Shown: piece after piece, positions 45,066 to 53,329 of the stretch
Layout of the letters: each line of letters begins with the position of its first letter
Numbering within the stretch: position 1 is the stretch's first letter
Source of the DNA: a virus
Strand: one strand, 5' to 3'
Virus record (IMG/VR): IMGVR_UViG_3300009169_000025
Coordinates: 1-59,105 of that record
Length of the DNA: 59,105 nt
Program-made: the position numbers and the translations under genes
Notes under the pieces: generated by a model
Told to the model about the DNA's origin: nothing
The model's database searches: none
What the model saw: the letters and a program-made list of their open reading frames with translations, nothing else

Positions 45066-45809
45066 CTATCTGTAACCTGCAGACATTTCTCTAGCTTCTC
45101 TAGCTATAGCTTCTTCTTCAGTTTCTTCTCTTTCTGAAGTATCAGCAGAAACATTTGCAATAGCAATTTCATCAGAAAGTCTATGTAAATGTTTTACAAC
45201 TTTATCATAGGCATCATAGCCATGTAAAGGAGCTACTATTCTTAAAGCTTCTTCCACTCTTCCAGCATCTGAAACAGGTACATTACTAAAGGTAGTTTCA
45301 GCAACAGGAGTTTTCTCAGCTTTTGGAGTTACAGCACAAGCTTTTGGAGCTTTTTCTTTAACTGGAGTTGGAGCTGGAGCTGCAGTAGTAGATGCAGTAG
45401 CACCATTACAATACTTAGCTACCAAATCCTGTACTACAGGAGTTGATAACTGAGTCATGTTTTTACCATCAATAACAAACTTAGACTTGTCACCAGGGTG
45501 ATCAGCTAAGTGAGCCTTAATGATACCAAAACACTCTTTTCTATCAGGAGCACCTGACTTAGTTTGTTTTGGTCTCAAGAACAATCTGAAGTTTCCTTCA
45601 GGTAATACTGCTAAGTCATTAACAAGGTCTGTCTTGTTGATATTCTCAGCAGCTAATAATGAACTCAACTCAAAACCTTCTCTTTTAACCAAGGGTTGTA
45701 ATTCTCCCCAAGTTTTAGCAGCAGTTGTGATTTTCTTCATTTGGCCACCTCTAGTGGCATAAATTGTTACTTCTCTTTCAGTAGTAACCGGAGCTTGTAC
45801 TTCACTCAT
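45066..45809 (-). CDS. ubiquitin-like beta-grasp protein with C-terminal extension
   Basis: 247 aa. Residues 12-86 have the beta-grasp pattern: hairpin REVTIYATRGGQMKKIT, helix TWGELQPLVKREG, strand NINKTDLVNDLAVLPEG and last strand NFRLFLRPKQTKSG. Unlike free ubiquitin, the domain does not end the protein: after TKSGA (83-87) come a second small domain (KSKFVIDGKNMTQLSTPVV), an Ala/Pro/Thr linker, a helical segment, and an acidic end closing in EMSAGYR. It is the first gene of a Ubl, E2, JAB, E1 row, followed by a strong hairpin, so it may be made in excess. Conjugation would require exposing a glycine, perhaps G86, by the neighbouring JAB peptidase; this is inference. Confidence 0.7.
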   Translation of the reverse strand: MSEVQAPVTTEREVTIYATRGGQMKKITTAAKTWGELQPLVKREGFELSSLLAAENINKTDLVNDLAVLPEGNFRLFLRPKQTKSGAPDRKECFGIIKAHLADHPGDKSKFVIDGKNMTQLSTPVVQDLVAKYCNGATASTTAAPAPTPVKEKAPKACAVTPKAEKTPVAETTFSNVPVSDAGRVEEALRIVAPLHGYDAYDKVVKHLHRLSDEIAIANVSADTSEREETEEEAIAREAREMSAGYR

Positions 45810-45826
45810 AATTTTTCTAGATTAAA

Positions 45827-46366
45827 TTACCAATTAATTGTTTCCCTGCCTAATCTCTTTAGGAGGATGTTTACATGTTCAGTATTGACAAACTTGCCTT
45901 TGAACACATAATTGTAATCTACATTGATAGGAATTTGATGAATAGTGCTATCATCATATCTCAGCACATTAAATATAGATTTGACAGGTAGATTAGCTGC
46001 AAATTTTTGTGCTTCTGTGGTAGGTAATAGCCAGAGAGTAGGATTACTCCTGGCTATATAATACACTACCTTTTTAATGAAGGGTTCCCAATACTCTGTG
46101 TGGTCCACATCTACACCTGATGTTAAAGAAACAGGTAGCCAGAACAAGCCTTGCTTTTCTAGTTCCCTAACATTTGGGTGTTTCCATGAGCCAATAACTA
46201 CTATTTTAATAGCTGACATAGGCATAGAAAAAACCCTGAAAACTTTATCAGCTTCAGGGTAGTATTTTTCTTTTGGTAAAACTTCATTTTTAAAGTAAAG
46301 GAAAGCATCTGTATTGAATTCATTCAAGAGAGGTTTCCAAGAATAATGAATATGTTTAAAATTCAT
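45827..46366 (-). CDS. uracil-DNA glycosylase-fold protein lacking catalytic motifs
   Basis: 179 aa. The UDG layout is visible: YYPEADKVFRVFSMPMSAIKIVVIGSW corresponds to YPP...VF.AF...VKVVILGQDPYH, then GLFWLPVSLTSG, TEYWEPFIKKVVYYIARSN, LWLLPTTEAQKFA (the LWG-A segment) and a final KFVNTEHVNILLKRLGRETINW that parallels the FSKTNxYLxxxGxxPIDW end. The catalytic GQDPYH is GSWKHPN here (59-65), without the general-base Asp, and no HPSP motif is present. It probably keeps the fold without glycosylase activity. A DNA polymerase processivity role, as for poxvirus D4, is a possibility. It overlaps the primase gene by 4 nt. Confidence 0.65.
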   Translation of the reverse strand: MNFKHIHYSWKPLLNEFNTDAFLYFKNEVLPKEKYYPEADKVFRVFSMPMSAIKIVVIGSWKHPNVRELEKQGLFWLPVSLTSGVDVDHTEYWEPFIKKVVYYIARSNPTLWLLPTTEAQKFAANLPVKSIFNVLRYDDSTIHQIPINVDYNYVFKGKFVNTEHVNILLKRLGRETINW

Positions 46367-47391
46367 CCTGTAAATGTTTTAAGAAATTGCTTAAAATAGG
46401 CTGTATCTTTAGCTATACAGTCAGAAGGATCTTTAATTCCAAAGTCTAAACCCCTTTCAGATAACCATAGGTTTTTTGCTTTACCTGGAAACATAGTATT
46501 GATGTGATTTTTGACTTTTTCAGAGGCTATGATACCAGGTTGATCATTATCAAACCATACAATGACATTAACAAAATGTTTAACCAACTGATTTAAAATT
46601 AGGTCATTGGGTATCATACCCTCATTCTGAAACCAAACTACATTTTTACCATGATTCTTCAGTACTCTATAATCCTTATAACCTTTGGTAATTATAAGTT
46701 CACTACCATAACTCAGTAGAGAATTGATGCCACCTACATCATTCTGTGAGCAATTAGTAATAAACCTTCTCTTACCTTCTCTCATAGGGAAATAGATTTT
46801 CTTCTTTGAGTCAGGAAAATCAGTGTAACTGTATGCAATATCTCTGCATTCAATAGCATGACTCCCTGTCTTAGTATTCAAAGCATATAGTCTATGGATA
46901 GGAAATACTTTGTCCTCAATTAGATTCTTTTTGGATATACCATACTGTGACCAGAATTGCCCATCTTGGGCATTAAATGGTCTTGCTTCTATTAGGAGTT
47001 TGACTTTCTTTTTGGCTTCTTTTTGAACCTCTTTCTTAGCTTCTATTGGCCTTAACTCTTCTTTGCCTCTGATTAGAGAATTAAAGATAAATTCTAAAGT
47101 TAGATAGAAATTAGGAAATTTAAAGTAGTCTTGTACTATGTTAAAGCAATCACTGTGGGTTCTATTGTTACCAAAGTCCACAAAGTATAGCACTCCATTA
47201 TCATGTAAACTAAACCAACAGCCAGCAACATCATCATTCCTTAAAGGAGAAACAACATAATCAAATTCAACAGGTTTATACTTGAACACTAATTCAAAAA
47301 TATCTTCCTGAGTAACCAATGACAAGATGCTCTCTTTACTTATAAATCCTCTTCTATCAAGTTTATCTGAATTGTATTGAAATAAGCTCAT
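46363..47391 (-). CDS. DnaG-type TOPRIM primase
   Basis: 342 aa. The N-terminal 100 residues resemble the zinc-binding region of DnaG primases (YVVSPLRNDDVAGCWFSL, VYFVDFG-like strand) but the zinc ligands are reduced to scattered cysteines. The TOPRIM domain is clear: SELIITKGYKDYRVL and VIVWFDNDQPGI with the DxD at D281/D283. The first TOPRIM motif has K236 where the catalytic Glu normally sits (TKGYKD instead of VEGxxD), a variant I recall from other Bacteroidota phage primases. It makes RNA primers for the phage replisome with the DnaB-type helicase encoded upstream. Confidence 0.83.
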   Translation of the reverse strand: MSLFQYNSDKLDRRGFISKESILSLVTQEDIFELVFKYKPVEFDYVVSPLRNDDVAGCWFSLHDNGVLYFVDFGNNRTHSDCFNIVQDYFKFPNFYLTLEFIFNSLIRGKEELRPIEAKKEVQKEAKKKVKLLIEARPFNAQDGQFWSQYGISKKNLIEDKVFPIHRLYALNTKTGSHAIECRDIAYSYTDFPDSKKKIYFPMREGKRRFITNCSQNDVGGINSLLSYGSELIITKGYKDYRVLKNHGKNVVWFQNEGMIPNDLILNQLVKHFVNVIVWFDNDQPGIIASEKVKNHINTMFPGKAKNLWLSERGLDFGIKDPSDCIAKDTAYFKQFLKTFTG

Positions 47392-47416
47392 AAGAAGAGG
47401 ATTTAGTTAGATTAGA

Positions 47417-48184
47417 TTAAGACCAAGCACCAGCAGGAGCTGCACCCATAGCTCCCATAGGAGATGCTGCAGCAGGACCACCCATTACTTGTTGAGTGCC
47501 TTTGTGAGAAGACATGAAGTTAGCATCTCTTTCAAAAGGATGCTTTTGACCATTAGAATTAACATAAGTTAATTTGCCATCTTCTGCTCTTTGCTCAACA
47601 AATACTCCAGGTTGAGCAGGTACAATAAAGTAACCACCCTTCATGTTTTTTGGTAAAGTTGGATAAGTCTTATCTTGCAAAGACCCATCTTGTTTCTTAC
47701 CAAAATTCCATTGGAATTCAAGGAACAAATCTAGTGGTTTTTTGTCATACCCAATAGGCAACAAAGAACAAATTCTAGTTGCATAGTCAGCAAAGCTAAC
47801 TGGAGGGGTTGCAAATGCTGCTCTTAGAGCTTCTTCTGTAACTCCTACTGCTTTCAAGTAATGAGTTACTGTAGCATTTTGTTGAACAATAAGAGTATTA
47901 AACCCTGCAATGTATTCAGCAGATGCTTTGTCAGCAATCTCTACATTGTTTTTGTCAACTACTCTGTCTACAGGGTTGATCCACTCTTTATAAGCTCTCT
48001 CTCCCACTGTGATTTCTAACTCAATAGCTTCTCTTGCAGGTTGCCCTTCTTTAGCTACATTGCTGTTGTAAGCAAATTTAGTTAAAGTAGCAACACCAAA
48101 GTTACCACCAAATTTAGCACCACTCTTGGTTTTTAATGATTCATCTGAATCTGATACAAATCCGTACCCTTGTAATTGTGACAT
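47417..48184 (-). CDS. putative single-stranded DNA-binding protein
   Basis: 255 aa. The body has OB-like strands (FGVATLTKFAYNSN, REAIELEITVGERAYKEWI) and the FQWNFGKKQDG...TYPTLPKN segment; the last 35 residues are Gly/Ala/Met/Pro-rich (VMGGPAAASPMGAMG) ending GAWS, like the flexible tail of many SSBs but without an acidic tip. It sits between the HTH and primase genes of the replication operon, where abundant phage SSBs are found. No single motif proves the role. Confidence 0.55.
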   Translation of the reverse strand: MSQLQGYGFVSDSDESLKTKSGAKFGGNFGVATLTKFAYNSNVAKEGQPAREAIELEITVGERAYKEWINPVDRVVDKNNVEIADKASAEYIAGFNTLIVQQNATVTHYLKAVGVTEEALRAAFATPPVSFADYATRICSLLPIGYDKKPLDLFLEFQWNFGKKQDGSLQDKTYPTLPKNMKGGYFIVPAQPGVFVEQRAEDGKLTYVNSNGQKHPFERDANFMSSHKGTQQVMGGPAAASPMGAMGAAPAGAWS

Positions 48185-48213
48185 ATCAGTCTTTTTTAAT
48201 GATTAAACAATTC

Positions 48214-48588
48214 TTATCTCCAAGTTTCTTCTACTGCTTCAGTAGCTACAGGAGCTTCCTCTTCAGCTTGAGTTCCCATTTCTTCTTGGTTCTCAAAAGC
48301 TTGATTAGCTTCTGGTCCAGGAACATGAGCTACTTCTTCTACTGTTTCAGTAGTAGTTTCAGCTACAGGAGCATCTTCTTCATCATCTACAAGCTCAACA
48401 CCAGTGTATTGTTTCTTAGCTTTAAGATTTTTCAATTTTGGACTACTCCAAACCATTCTCTGCATTTCTGCTTGAGTTTTGCCATAGTGTTCAGCAATTT
48501 CTTTTCTGCTTTTCCCTTGGTCTAAAAGACTTTTCACTTCACTGATAGTGATTCTTAATGGAGCTTCTTGCTCAGTTGTATTTGACAT
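48214..48588 (-). CDS. small helix-turn-helix protein with acidic tail
   Basis: 124 aa. Residues 14-58 form a DNA-binding HTH (ISEVKSLLDQGKSRKEIA, EHYGKTQAEMQRMVWSS, LKNLKAKKQ). The second half is an extended Glu/Thr/Val/Ala tail (ETTTETVEEVAHVPG) ending EETWR. It lies between the membrane mini-gene and the SSB-like gene. Such HTH plus acidic tail proteins are common in Bacteroidota phage replication regions; role probably regulatory or replication-related. Confidence 0.75.
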   Translation of the reverse strand: MSNTTEQEAPLRITISEVKSLLDQGKSRKEIAEHYGKTQAEMQRMVWSSPKLKNLKAKKQYTGVELVDDEEDAPVAETTTETVEEVAHVPGPEANQAFENQEEMGTQAEEEAPVATEAVEETWR

Positions 48589-48606
48589 ATTATATCAATT
48601 TAGAAA

Positions 48607-48801
48607 TTAATTATTGTACCCTTTTTGTTGTTCTACCCAATCCTGTTTCAACTGTCTTTCTTCTTCAGTTTCATTAGAACATCTTGGGCAGAGACTCTCA
48701 GTAGGCTGACTGCTTCTTAACAAAGCAATAGCCATTATTCCTAATAAAGCACCAACAACAATGCCTATTAGAAGTACTATAAACCAAGGTAAACTAGCCA
48801 T
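48607..48801 (-). CDS. small membrane protein with CPRC motif
   Basis: 64 aa from MASLPWFIV. One membrane helix (ASLPWFIVLLIGIVVGALLG, continuing IMAIALL), then a cytoplasmic tail with CPRC and a charged end. An ATG four codons earlier (48813) would enlarge the overlap with the ATPase gene from 8 to 20 nt; the chosen start is more typical for this operon. No function recognised; such proteins sometimes serve as holin-like or membrane-tethering factors. Confidence 0.65.
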   Translation of the reverse strand: MASLPWFIVLLIGIVVGALLGIMAIALLRSSQPTESLCPRCSNETEEERQLKQDWVEQQKGYNN

Positions 48802-49504
48802 AGTACTCAGCAATTTTATTAACTACATAACCTAAGTCATTAGGAATAAACTGCTTATCAAACATTCCAATAGGAGATTTGGCTGATGAATACATTTCAT
48901 TCTCATTAGTCAAGAACTCTTTAACAGCTTTCTTGTCAGTAGCATCATATCTACTAATACCAATAAGAGTAACATCAACTTTACCCTCTACAGTTAAGTA
49001 CTCATCTACCATCTTACCTGTAGATTTGTACTTCATATAGATTCTACCATCAGGACCTGGAACACTGTCACCATGAGCTAAGATGATTACATTTTTACCT
49101 GCAGCATCTAGTTTTTCTATGGCATCAAATATTCTACCCATCATAAAACCAATTTGCTTAGGAGCATCCCAACCCTTAGCCAAAGCATTAGCCATGTACC
49201 AATTCTGCATTACATAGTTGCTATCATCCCACACAATATTCTTGTGAGGAGTAGACACTAATGCTAAAAAGATTTCAGCTATTGCTTTTGCATCATCAGT
49301 AATAACTCTTCTGCCTGATTTTATGTCTCCAGGTGCACATATTGGATATGCAGCACCACTTCCTTTGAATGGAAGAGGCTTAGAAGTTACTGAGATAAGG
49401 AAAGTCTCTTCAGGCTTTAATCCTATGATACCTAATTCAGGTATCTGTCCTATACTGGTGGACTTACCAAAGCCACTAGGGGCAAGCACTAAAATTTTAG
49501 CCAT
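48794..49504 (-). CDS. Sak4-like RecA-fold ATPase (single-strand annealing/recombination)
   Basis: 236 aa. Walker A is APSGFGKST (8-16), preceded directly by the first strand KILVLA; Walker B is NIVWDD (about 89-94), followed by NVIILAHGDS. The small size, immediate P-loop and KVDVTLIGI strand match the Sak4/AAA_24 group of phage RecA-like ATPases, which work with SSB and end-resecting nucleases in homologous recombination. Partner candidates are the SSB-like protein and the PD-(D/E)XK exonuclease of the same operon. Confidence 0.78.
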   Translation of the reverse strand: MAKILVLAPSGFGKSTSIGQIPELGIIGLKPEETFLISVTSKPLPFKGSGAAYPICAPGDIKSGRRVITDDAKAIAEIFLALVSTPHKNIVWDDSNYVMQNWYMANALAKGWDAPKQIGFMMGRIFDAIEKLDAAGKNVIILAHGDSVPGPDGRIYMKYKSTGKMVDEYLTVEGKVDVTLIGISRYDATDKKAVKEFLTNENEMYSSAKSPIGMFDKQFIPNDLGYVVNKIAEYYG

Positions 49505-49511
49505 TTTTGTT

Positions 49512-50774
49512 TTAAATTGTTAAAGGTTCAAATTTCTTCACATCACCATACATGTTGACTCTAAAGTGTTGAGGACAAACACAATGTCTAGATTCTACAA
49601 GATGGACAGTTCTCATAAAAGGGTATAAAAGTGACTTGTCAGGTCTCCTTATTGTCTTACCAAAATGCTTAGTCAAGTTAAACTTGTCATCATTAGGGTT
49701 AAACATAGTAAAGATGTAATTGCTATCCTCACTTAAATTCCCAGTTTCTTTGATGTCATCAGACTGTGGAAACAGTCTGTCATCATCAAATTGTCTTCTT
49801 CCAATATCACTAAGTGCCCTATTAAGGTGGATAATGTGCACAAAAGTGAAATTACAAGTGTTCCTAAATTCTACAGCATACTCTGAGAATTTATCTACAG
49901 TTTCTTTCATTTTGAAACCTCTCTCAGGAAGTAGCTTTCTCAAATGGTCAGTAATAATGATAACATACTTCTTAGGATTATGGGGTTTATACCCAATCAT
50001 CCTTGTAAAGGTCTGTTCATTTTTTACTGTTTGTTTATAGATAAACTCACCATTCTCCTTAGCATACTCTAAGAGATAGTTTCTAACTCCAGTTGGGTTG
50101 TCCTTGATTTCCAAGAACTTAATTAACCCTTTAGAAACTTTTTCTCCTTTCTCATTGTACTCACCAAAGAGAGGTATTATTCTAGTCTTGTAAACAGTCT
50201 TGATCTTCTCAATAATGTCTTCAGGTACTCTAATAATTTCTTTGGGAGCATCAGGAATTTCAGTATCAAATTCTAATTCTCCCTTGAGAAAAGCAGAAGA
50301 TAAATATACGAAATTATTTCCTTTGTAGAGCTTTCCAGAGGGTAAAAATATCTGATAAATTGCAAAATCTGTGTTCAGAAAATGAGCAACAAAATCAAAC
50401 TCTTTACTTACTCGATCAATCTCATAAGAGTTGTAGATAAACTCCAAATCTATTAGCTGACTATTAAGGTTTTCATACTCTTGATTTAGAGTATCTCTAA
50501 CACTAAGGTCAGTTGTAGCTTGTAGTTTAGTACTAAGTGCTTCCATAGAAGCTCTAGTTTTAGCATTATGGTTTAATACATAAAGGGCAGGTTCTATACA
50601 AAAACCTACATCTACTAAAGTTGACTTCCCTCCTTTTGGGGCAGCTCCAACAGTGTAAATTCTTCCTCTTTGGATTCCATTAATTGCCTGTGAGATAGTC
50701 TTCAAACCTTCCCCCATAGGAAGGCCTTTATTACTACCTTTTTGACCAGCTTTAAATGCAATTTCAAAATTCAT
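49512..50774 (-). CDS. DnaB-type replicative helicase
   Basis: 420 aa. Walker A is GAAPKGGKST (43-52) after QRGRIYTVG, the usual RecA-core opening of DnaB/gp4 helicases. Walker B is KKYVIIITDHLRKLLPERG, followed by the sensor strand FTFVHIIHLNR. The N-terminal primase-binding domain of DnaB is absent, as in many phage helicases; a long insertion (about 95-245) separates Walker A from Walker B. It overlaps the upstream gene by one base, which suggests coupling with a loader-type partner. Confidence 0.85.
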   Translation of the reverse strand: MNFEIAFKAGQKGSNKGLPMGEGLKTISQAINGIQRGRIYTVGAAPKGGKSTLVDVGFCIEPALYVLNHNAKTRASMEALSTKLQATTDLSVRDTLNQEYENLNSQLIDLEFIYNSYEIDRVSKEFDFVAHFLNTDFAIYQIFLPSGKLYKGNNFVYLSSAFLKGELEFDTEIPDAPKEIIRVPEDIIEKIKTVYKTRIIPLFGEYNEKGEKVSKGLIKFLEIKDNPTGVRNYLLEYAKENGEFIYKQTVKNEQTFTRMIGYKPHNPKKYVIIITDHLRKLLPERGFKMKETVDKFSEYAVEFRNTCNFTFVHIIHLNRALSDIGRRQFDDDRLFPQSDDIKETGNLSEDSNYIFTMFNPNDDKFNLTKHFGKTIRRPDKSLLYPFMRTVHLVESRHCVCPQHFRVNMYGDVKKFEPLTI

Positions 50775-51319
50775 TATTGCATTCTTGAAGTTATATCCTC
50801 AGTGTTGTTAGAAGAGGTATCAGAGATTGCTTCTCTGTACTTCTCTACCCAACCCAATAAGGATGAAGTTCTGTCTCTACCAACTCCTTTACTAATAAAG
50901 TAATGAGAGCTGATAAGGTATTCAGCACTACTTAAAGTTTTAAAATATAAACTAGTAGCTTCAATTACCTCCTCTTTTCTAACATCAGGATTGTCAGCAA
51001 AGAATGCTTTCATTCTTGTAATGACATCCTTATCCGGAGCTTTTCTTTTGTTGTTTATTCTCTTAAATTCAGCATTCCATTCTATAACCCAATGCCATTT
51101 ATCATGGATTTCTTCCTCAACAAATAAAGGAATGTGCCATACAACTTCTCTTGTATTACTAATACCCAAGATGTTAGTCACATTCATTCTTTGTACTAGG
51201 AGTGGTGGTGTATAAGAAGGTCTACAATTAAAGAATATAGACAAAAGATAAGCTACACCATCAGCTACAGGAATATTAAACTGCTGTAGAACTGATGTAA
51301 TTTGGGGATTTATCTTCAT
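50774..51319 (-). CDS. unknown 181-aa protein coupled to the helicase gene, possible loader
   Basis: 181 aa, helical. Contains VTRMKAFFADNPDVRKEEV-like and TLSSAEYLISSHYFISKGVG segments, then TSSLLGWVEKYREAI and a disordered Ser/Asn tail. It ends where the helicase begins (one shared base), the usual position of a helicase loader or replication organiser. No ATPase motif. Role inferred from position only. Confidence 0.6.
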   Translation of the reverse strand: MKINPQITSVLQQFNIPVADGVAYLLSIFFNCRPSYTPPLLVQRMNVTNILGISNTREVVWHIPLFVEEEIHDKWHWVIEWNAEFKRINNKRKAPDKDVITRMKAFFADNPDVRKEEVIEATSLYFKTLSSAEYLISSHYFISKGVGRDRTSSLLGWVEKYREAISDTSSNNTEDITSRMQ

Positions 51320-51522
51320 GTTTTTTCTTTTTTTAAAGATTGTACAAATTCAGTAATTTCTTTTACTTCTTCAAGTTTGAAACTCTGATTAAAGGTCTGC
51401 AAGATCATAACTCTATCCACAGTGCATATAGCACTGGGATTAGTTATATCTTTTACATCTTCCTTAGCAACTTGCTTGATTTTTCCTTTGCCAAGATACT
51501 TGTAGAAAGCTATTATACTCAT
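51316..51522 (-). CDS. unknown 68-aa protein
   Basis: 68 aa, with strand SIIAFYKYLGKGKIKQV and C-terminal helix LEEVKEITEFVQSLKKEK. No family recognised. Overlaps both neighbours by 4 nt (ATGA), which supports it as a real coupled gene. Confidence 0.65.
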   Translation of the reverse strand: MSIIAFYKYLGKGKIKQVAKEDVKDITNPSAICTVDRVMILQTFNQSFKLEEVKEITEFVQSLKKEKT

Positions 51523-51791
51523 AACACTTCAAAATAATGCCAAACATAAGGGCCTTGTTGAACAGAGCCTACATAAATATGTTCAGTTTTTGTTGAATCA
51601 AATTTTTGACCTGTTGCTATTTTTCTAATTACTCTTTGCTCTATCTCAACTTCTGAAGGATTTATCTGTATCCAAAAATAGATGATGTTGTTTTGAACTT
51701 GAGTAGTTAAGATTTTAGCTCCAATAGGTAATTGTAAAATAGTAGTATCTGAGCCTACCCTTTCTTCATATTTGTAAATTACATTTTTCAT
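51519..51791 (-). CDS. DUF7352-like small protein
   Basis: 90 aa, all-beta. Opens VIYKYE, continues TTILQLPIGAKILTTQVQNN and IYFWIQINPSE, and ends HIYVGSVQQGPYVWHYFEV. This layout (LP-GAKIL-VQ, IW-P, H-G-VQ-VWH-FE) is that of the DUF7352 family of phage proteins, whose function is unknown. Overlaps both neighbours by 4 nt. Confidence 0.7.
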   Translation of the reverse strand: MKNVIYKYEERVGSDTTILQLPIGAKILTTQVQNNIIYFWIQINPSEVEIEQRVIRKIATGQKFDSTKTEHIYVGSVQQGPYVWHYFEVL

Positions 51792-53086
51792 ACAAATCTT
51801 TTTTTAAAGTTAGGAAATCTTATATAGTTGATCTTAGATTGATTCAAGTTTTCAACAGCATTCTCAAGCCATTTTTCATCTTGAGTGCCTTCAGAAACTA
51901 TGATATACAAGTGAGCTTCATGCCCAGGTCTAAACCTGATAAGTCTACCAATTCTTTGAACCAAGTCTTTCTCTTTAGAGTTAAGCTGACCAATAACACC
52001 TGAATCAACTCCAGGAAAATTGTGGCCTTCATTGACTGCTTTCACACAAGATAATCTATTGATACTCTCATTTTTGAAAGCATCATAAGCTACACTACTA
52101 GACTTAGAGTGATAATAAGTGGGACAAACTTGTTCAGCTTGTTCTATATTACCACAAAAGATAATAGTTCTATCTTCTTTAGGAATTACTTTGTCAAGTA
52201 AAAACTTGATTACTTGAGTCTTAGAAGGAATCTTGTAGATAAACTGCATTCTACCTAAGATAGCAAACTTCATCTTAGCTTTACCTTGAGGAGTTGTGTC
52301 CCCAAAACATTGCTGAACTCTCTTATTCCAATAAGCATAACATGCTGCTTCAGTAGTCATAAAAGGTTTAATTTTAGTTCCACCTGGAATATTCTTAGTC
52401 ACAGCATCTAAAGGCACTGTAATAACAGTAATCTTGTATGGTGCCACAAAGCCAAGTCTTACAGCTTGGTCCAAAGTAAGTTCATAGACAAGCTTAATGT
52501 CTAAGTCAGAAAGGATTTGTTTCTTAACTATATCAGTAGGAGGAGTGGCAGTAAGTAATACTGTTCTCTCTACATTGTTATTCAGAAAGAATTCTGAAGA
52601 TAACTCTGTAATATTATGGCCTTCATCAAGAATAGCTAATGGGAAATCATAACCTTTGACTTTAGATGCAGAAGCATAACAAAGTCTTTCAGTGTGTTTC
52701 CACACATTACTAGCTTCCCATTTAGTAAATTCTTCTAGCCAATTCTCATCTCTCAACTTTTCAGTTGGTACAAGAAGAGCTGCATGATAGTCATTACTTG
52801 GATTAAAGTAGTATTTAGCTAGTTCTACTGCTACTCTAGACTTACCTGAACCTGTAGCCATAGCTATCATTCCACCATTGTTATTCACAACAGCTTGTAT
52901 GGCTTCATTCTGGACCTTCTCTCTGACTTTATTTACAAAAGTTTCTACAGCTAAGGATTCCATTGTTTCATCCTCTGCAGCCTCTGTAATCTTCTTTCTT
53001 AGAGCTTCTATTTTGTCAATATAAGTTAAAATTGACTTTGGTTGGTTTTGAAAGAGTTCCTCCAACTCTCTGAAATACTTTCTCAT
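51788..53086 (-). CDS. SF2 DNA/RNA helicase (DExH, RecG/UvsW-like)
   Basis: 432 aa. Motif I is MATGSGKSR (76-84), motif Ia ALLVPTEKL, motif II LDEGHN (DExH at 154-157), motif III LLTATPP, and motif VI LVQRIGRLIRFRPG. An N-terminal helical part precedes the core. Compact SF2 helicases of this type in phages (UvsW in T4) remodel recombination and replication intermediates. It overlaps the upstream gene by 4 nt. Confidence 0.87.
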   Translation of the reverse strand: MRKYFRELEELFQNQPKSILTYIDKIEALRKKITEAAEDETMESLAVETFVNKVREKVQNEAIQAVVNNNGGMIAMATGSGKSRVAVELAKYYFNPSNDYHAALLVPTEKLRDENWLEEFTKWEASNVWKHTERLCYASASKVKGYDFPLAILDEGHNITELSSEFFLNNNVERTVLLTATPPTDIVKKQILSDLDIKLVYELTLDQAVRLGFVAPYKITVITVPLDAVTKNIPGGTKIKPFMTTEAACYAYWNKRVQQCFGDTTPQGKAKMKFAILGRMQFIYKIPSKTQVIKFLLDKVIPKEDRTIIFCGNIEQAEQVCPTYYHSKSSSVAYDAFKNESINRLSCVKAVNEGHNFPGVDSGVIGQLNSKEKDLVQRIGRLIRFRPGHEAHLYIIVSEGTQDEKWLENAVENLNQSKINYIRFPNFKKRFV

Positions 53087-53328
53087 GATAAATACGGTGT
53101 GTTATATCCTATTGCAAGGATAATTGATTTAAGTTCTTGGGTTACTCCTTTTTCTCTAAACTCTTTTGCAAGTCTTATGAATAGTGGGTGTTTCTCATCT
53201 CTGATAACAACAATAGGATAAGCTGCCATTTCAAGACAATCTTCCAATATTATTTCATCACTGATTTCTTCAAATACTGCAACAGGGATATGTAAAAAGA
53301 ATTGGAAGAAATCTGTGTATCTTATCAT
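53083..53328 (-). CDS. unknown 81-aa protein
   Basis: 81 aa, mixed alpha/beta: FFQFFLHIPVAVFEEIS, LEMAAYPIVVIRDEKHPLF, LAKEFREKG, and a closing hydrophobic strand SIILAIGYN. The VVIRDEKHP strand-turn followed by a helix recalls a small nuclease or P-loop fold, but no motif is complete. Overlaps the helicase gene by 4 nt. Confidence 0.6.
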   Translation of the reverse strand: MIRYTDFFQFFLHIPVAVFEEISDEIILEDCLEMAAYPIVVIRDEKHPLFIRLAKEFREKGVTQELKSIILAIGYNTPYLS

Positions 53329-53329
53329 A

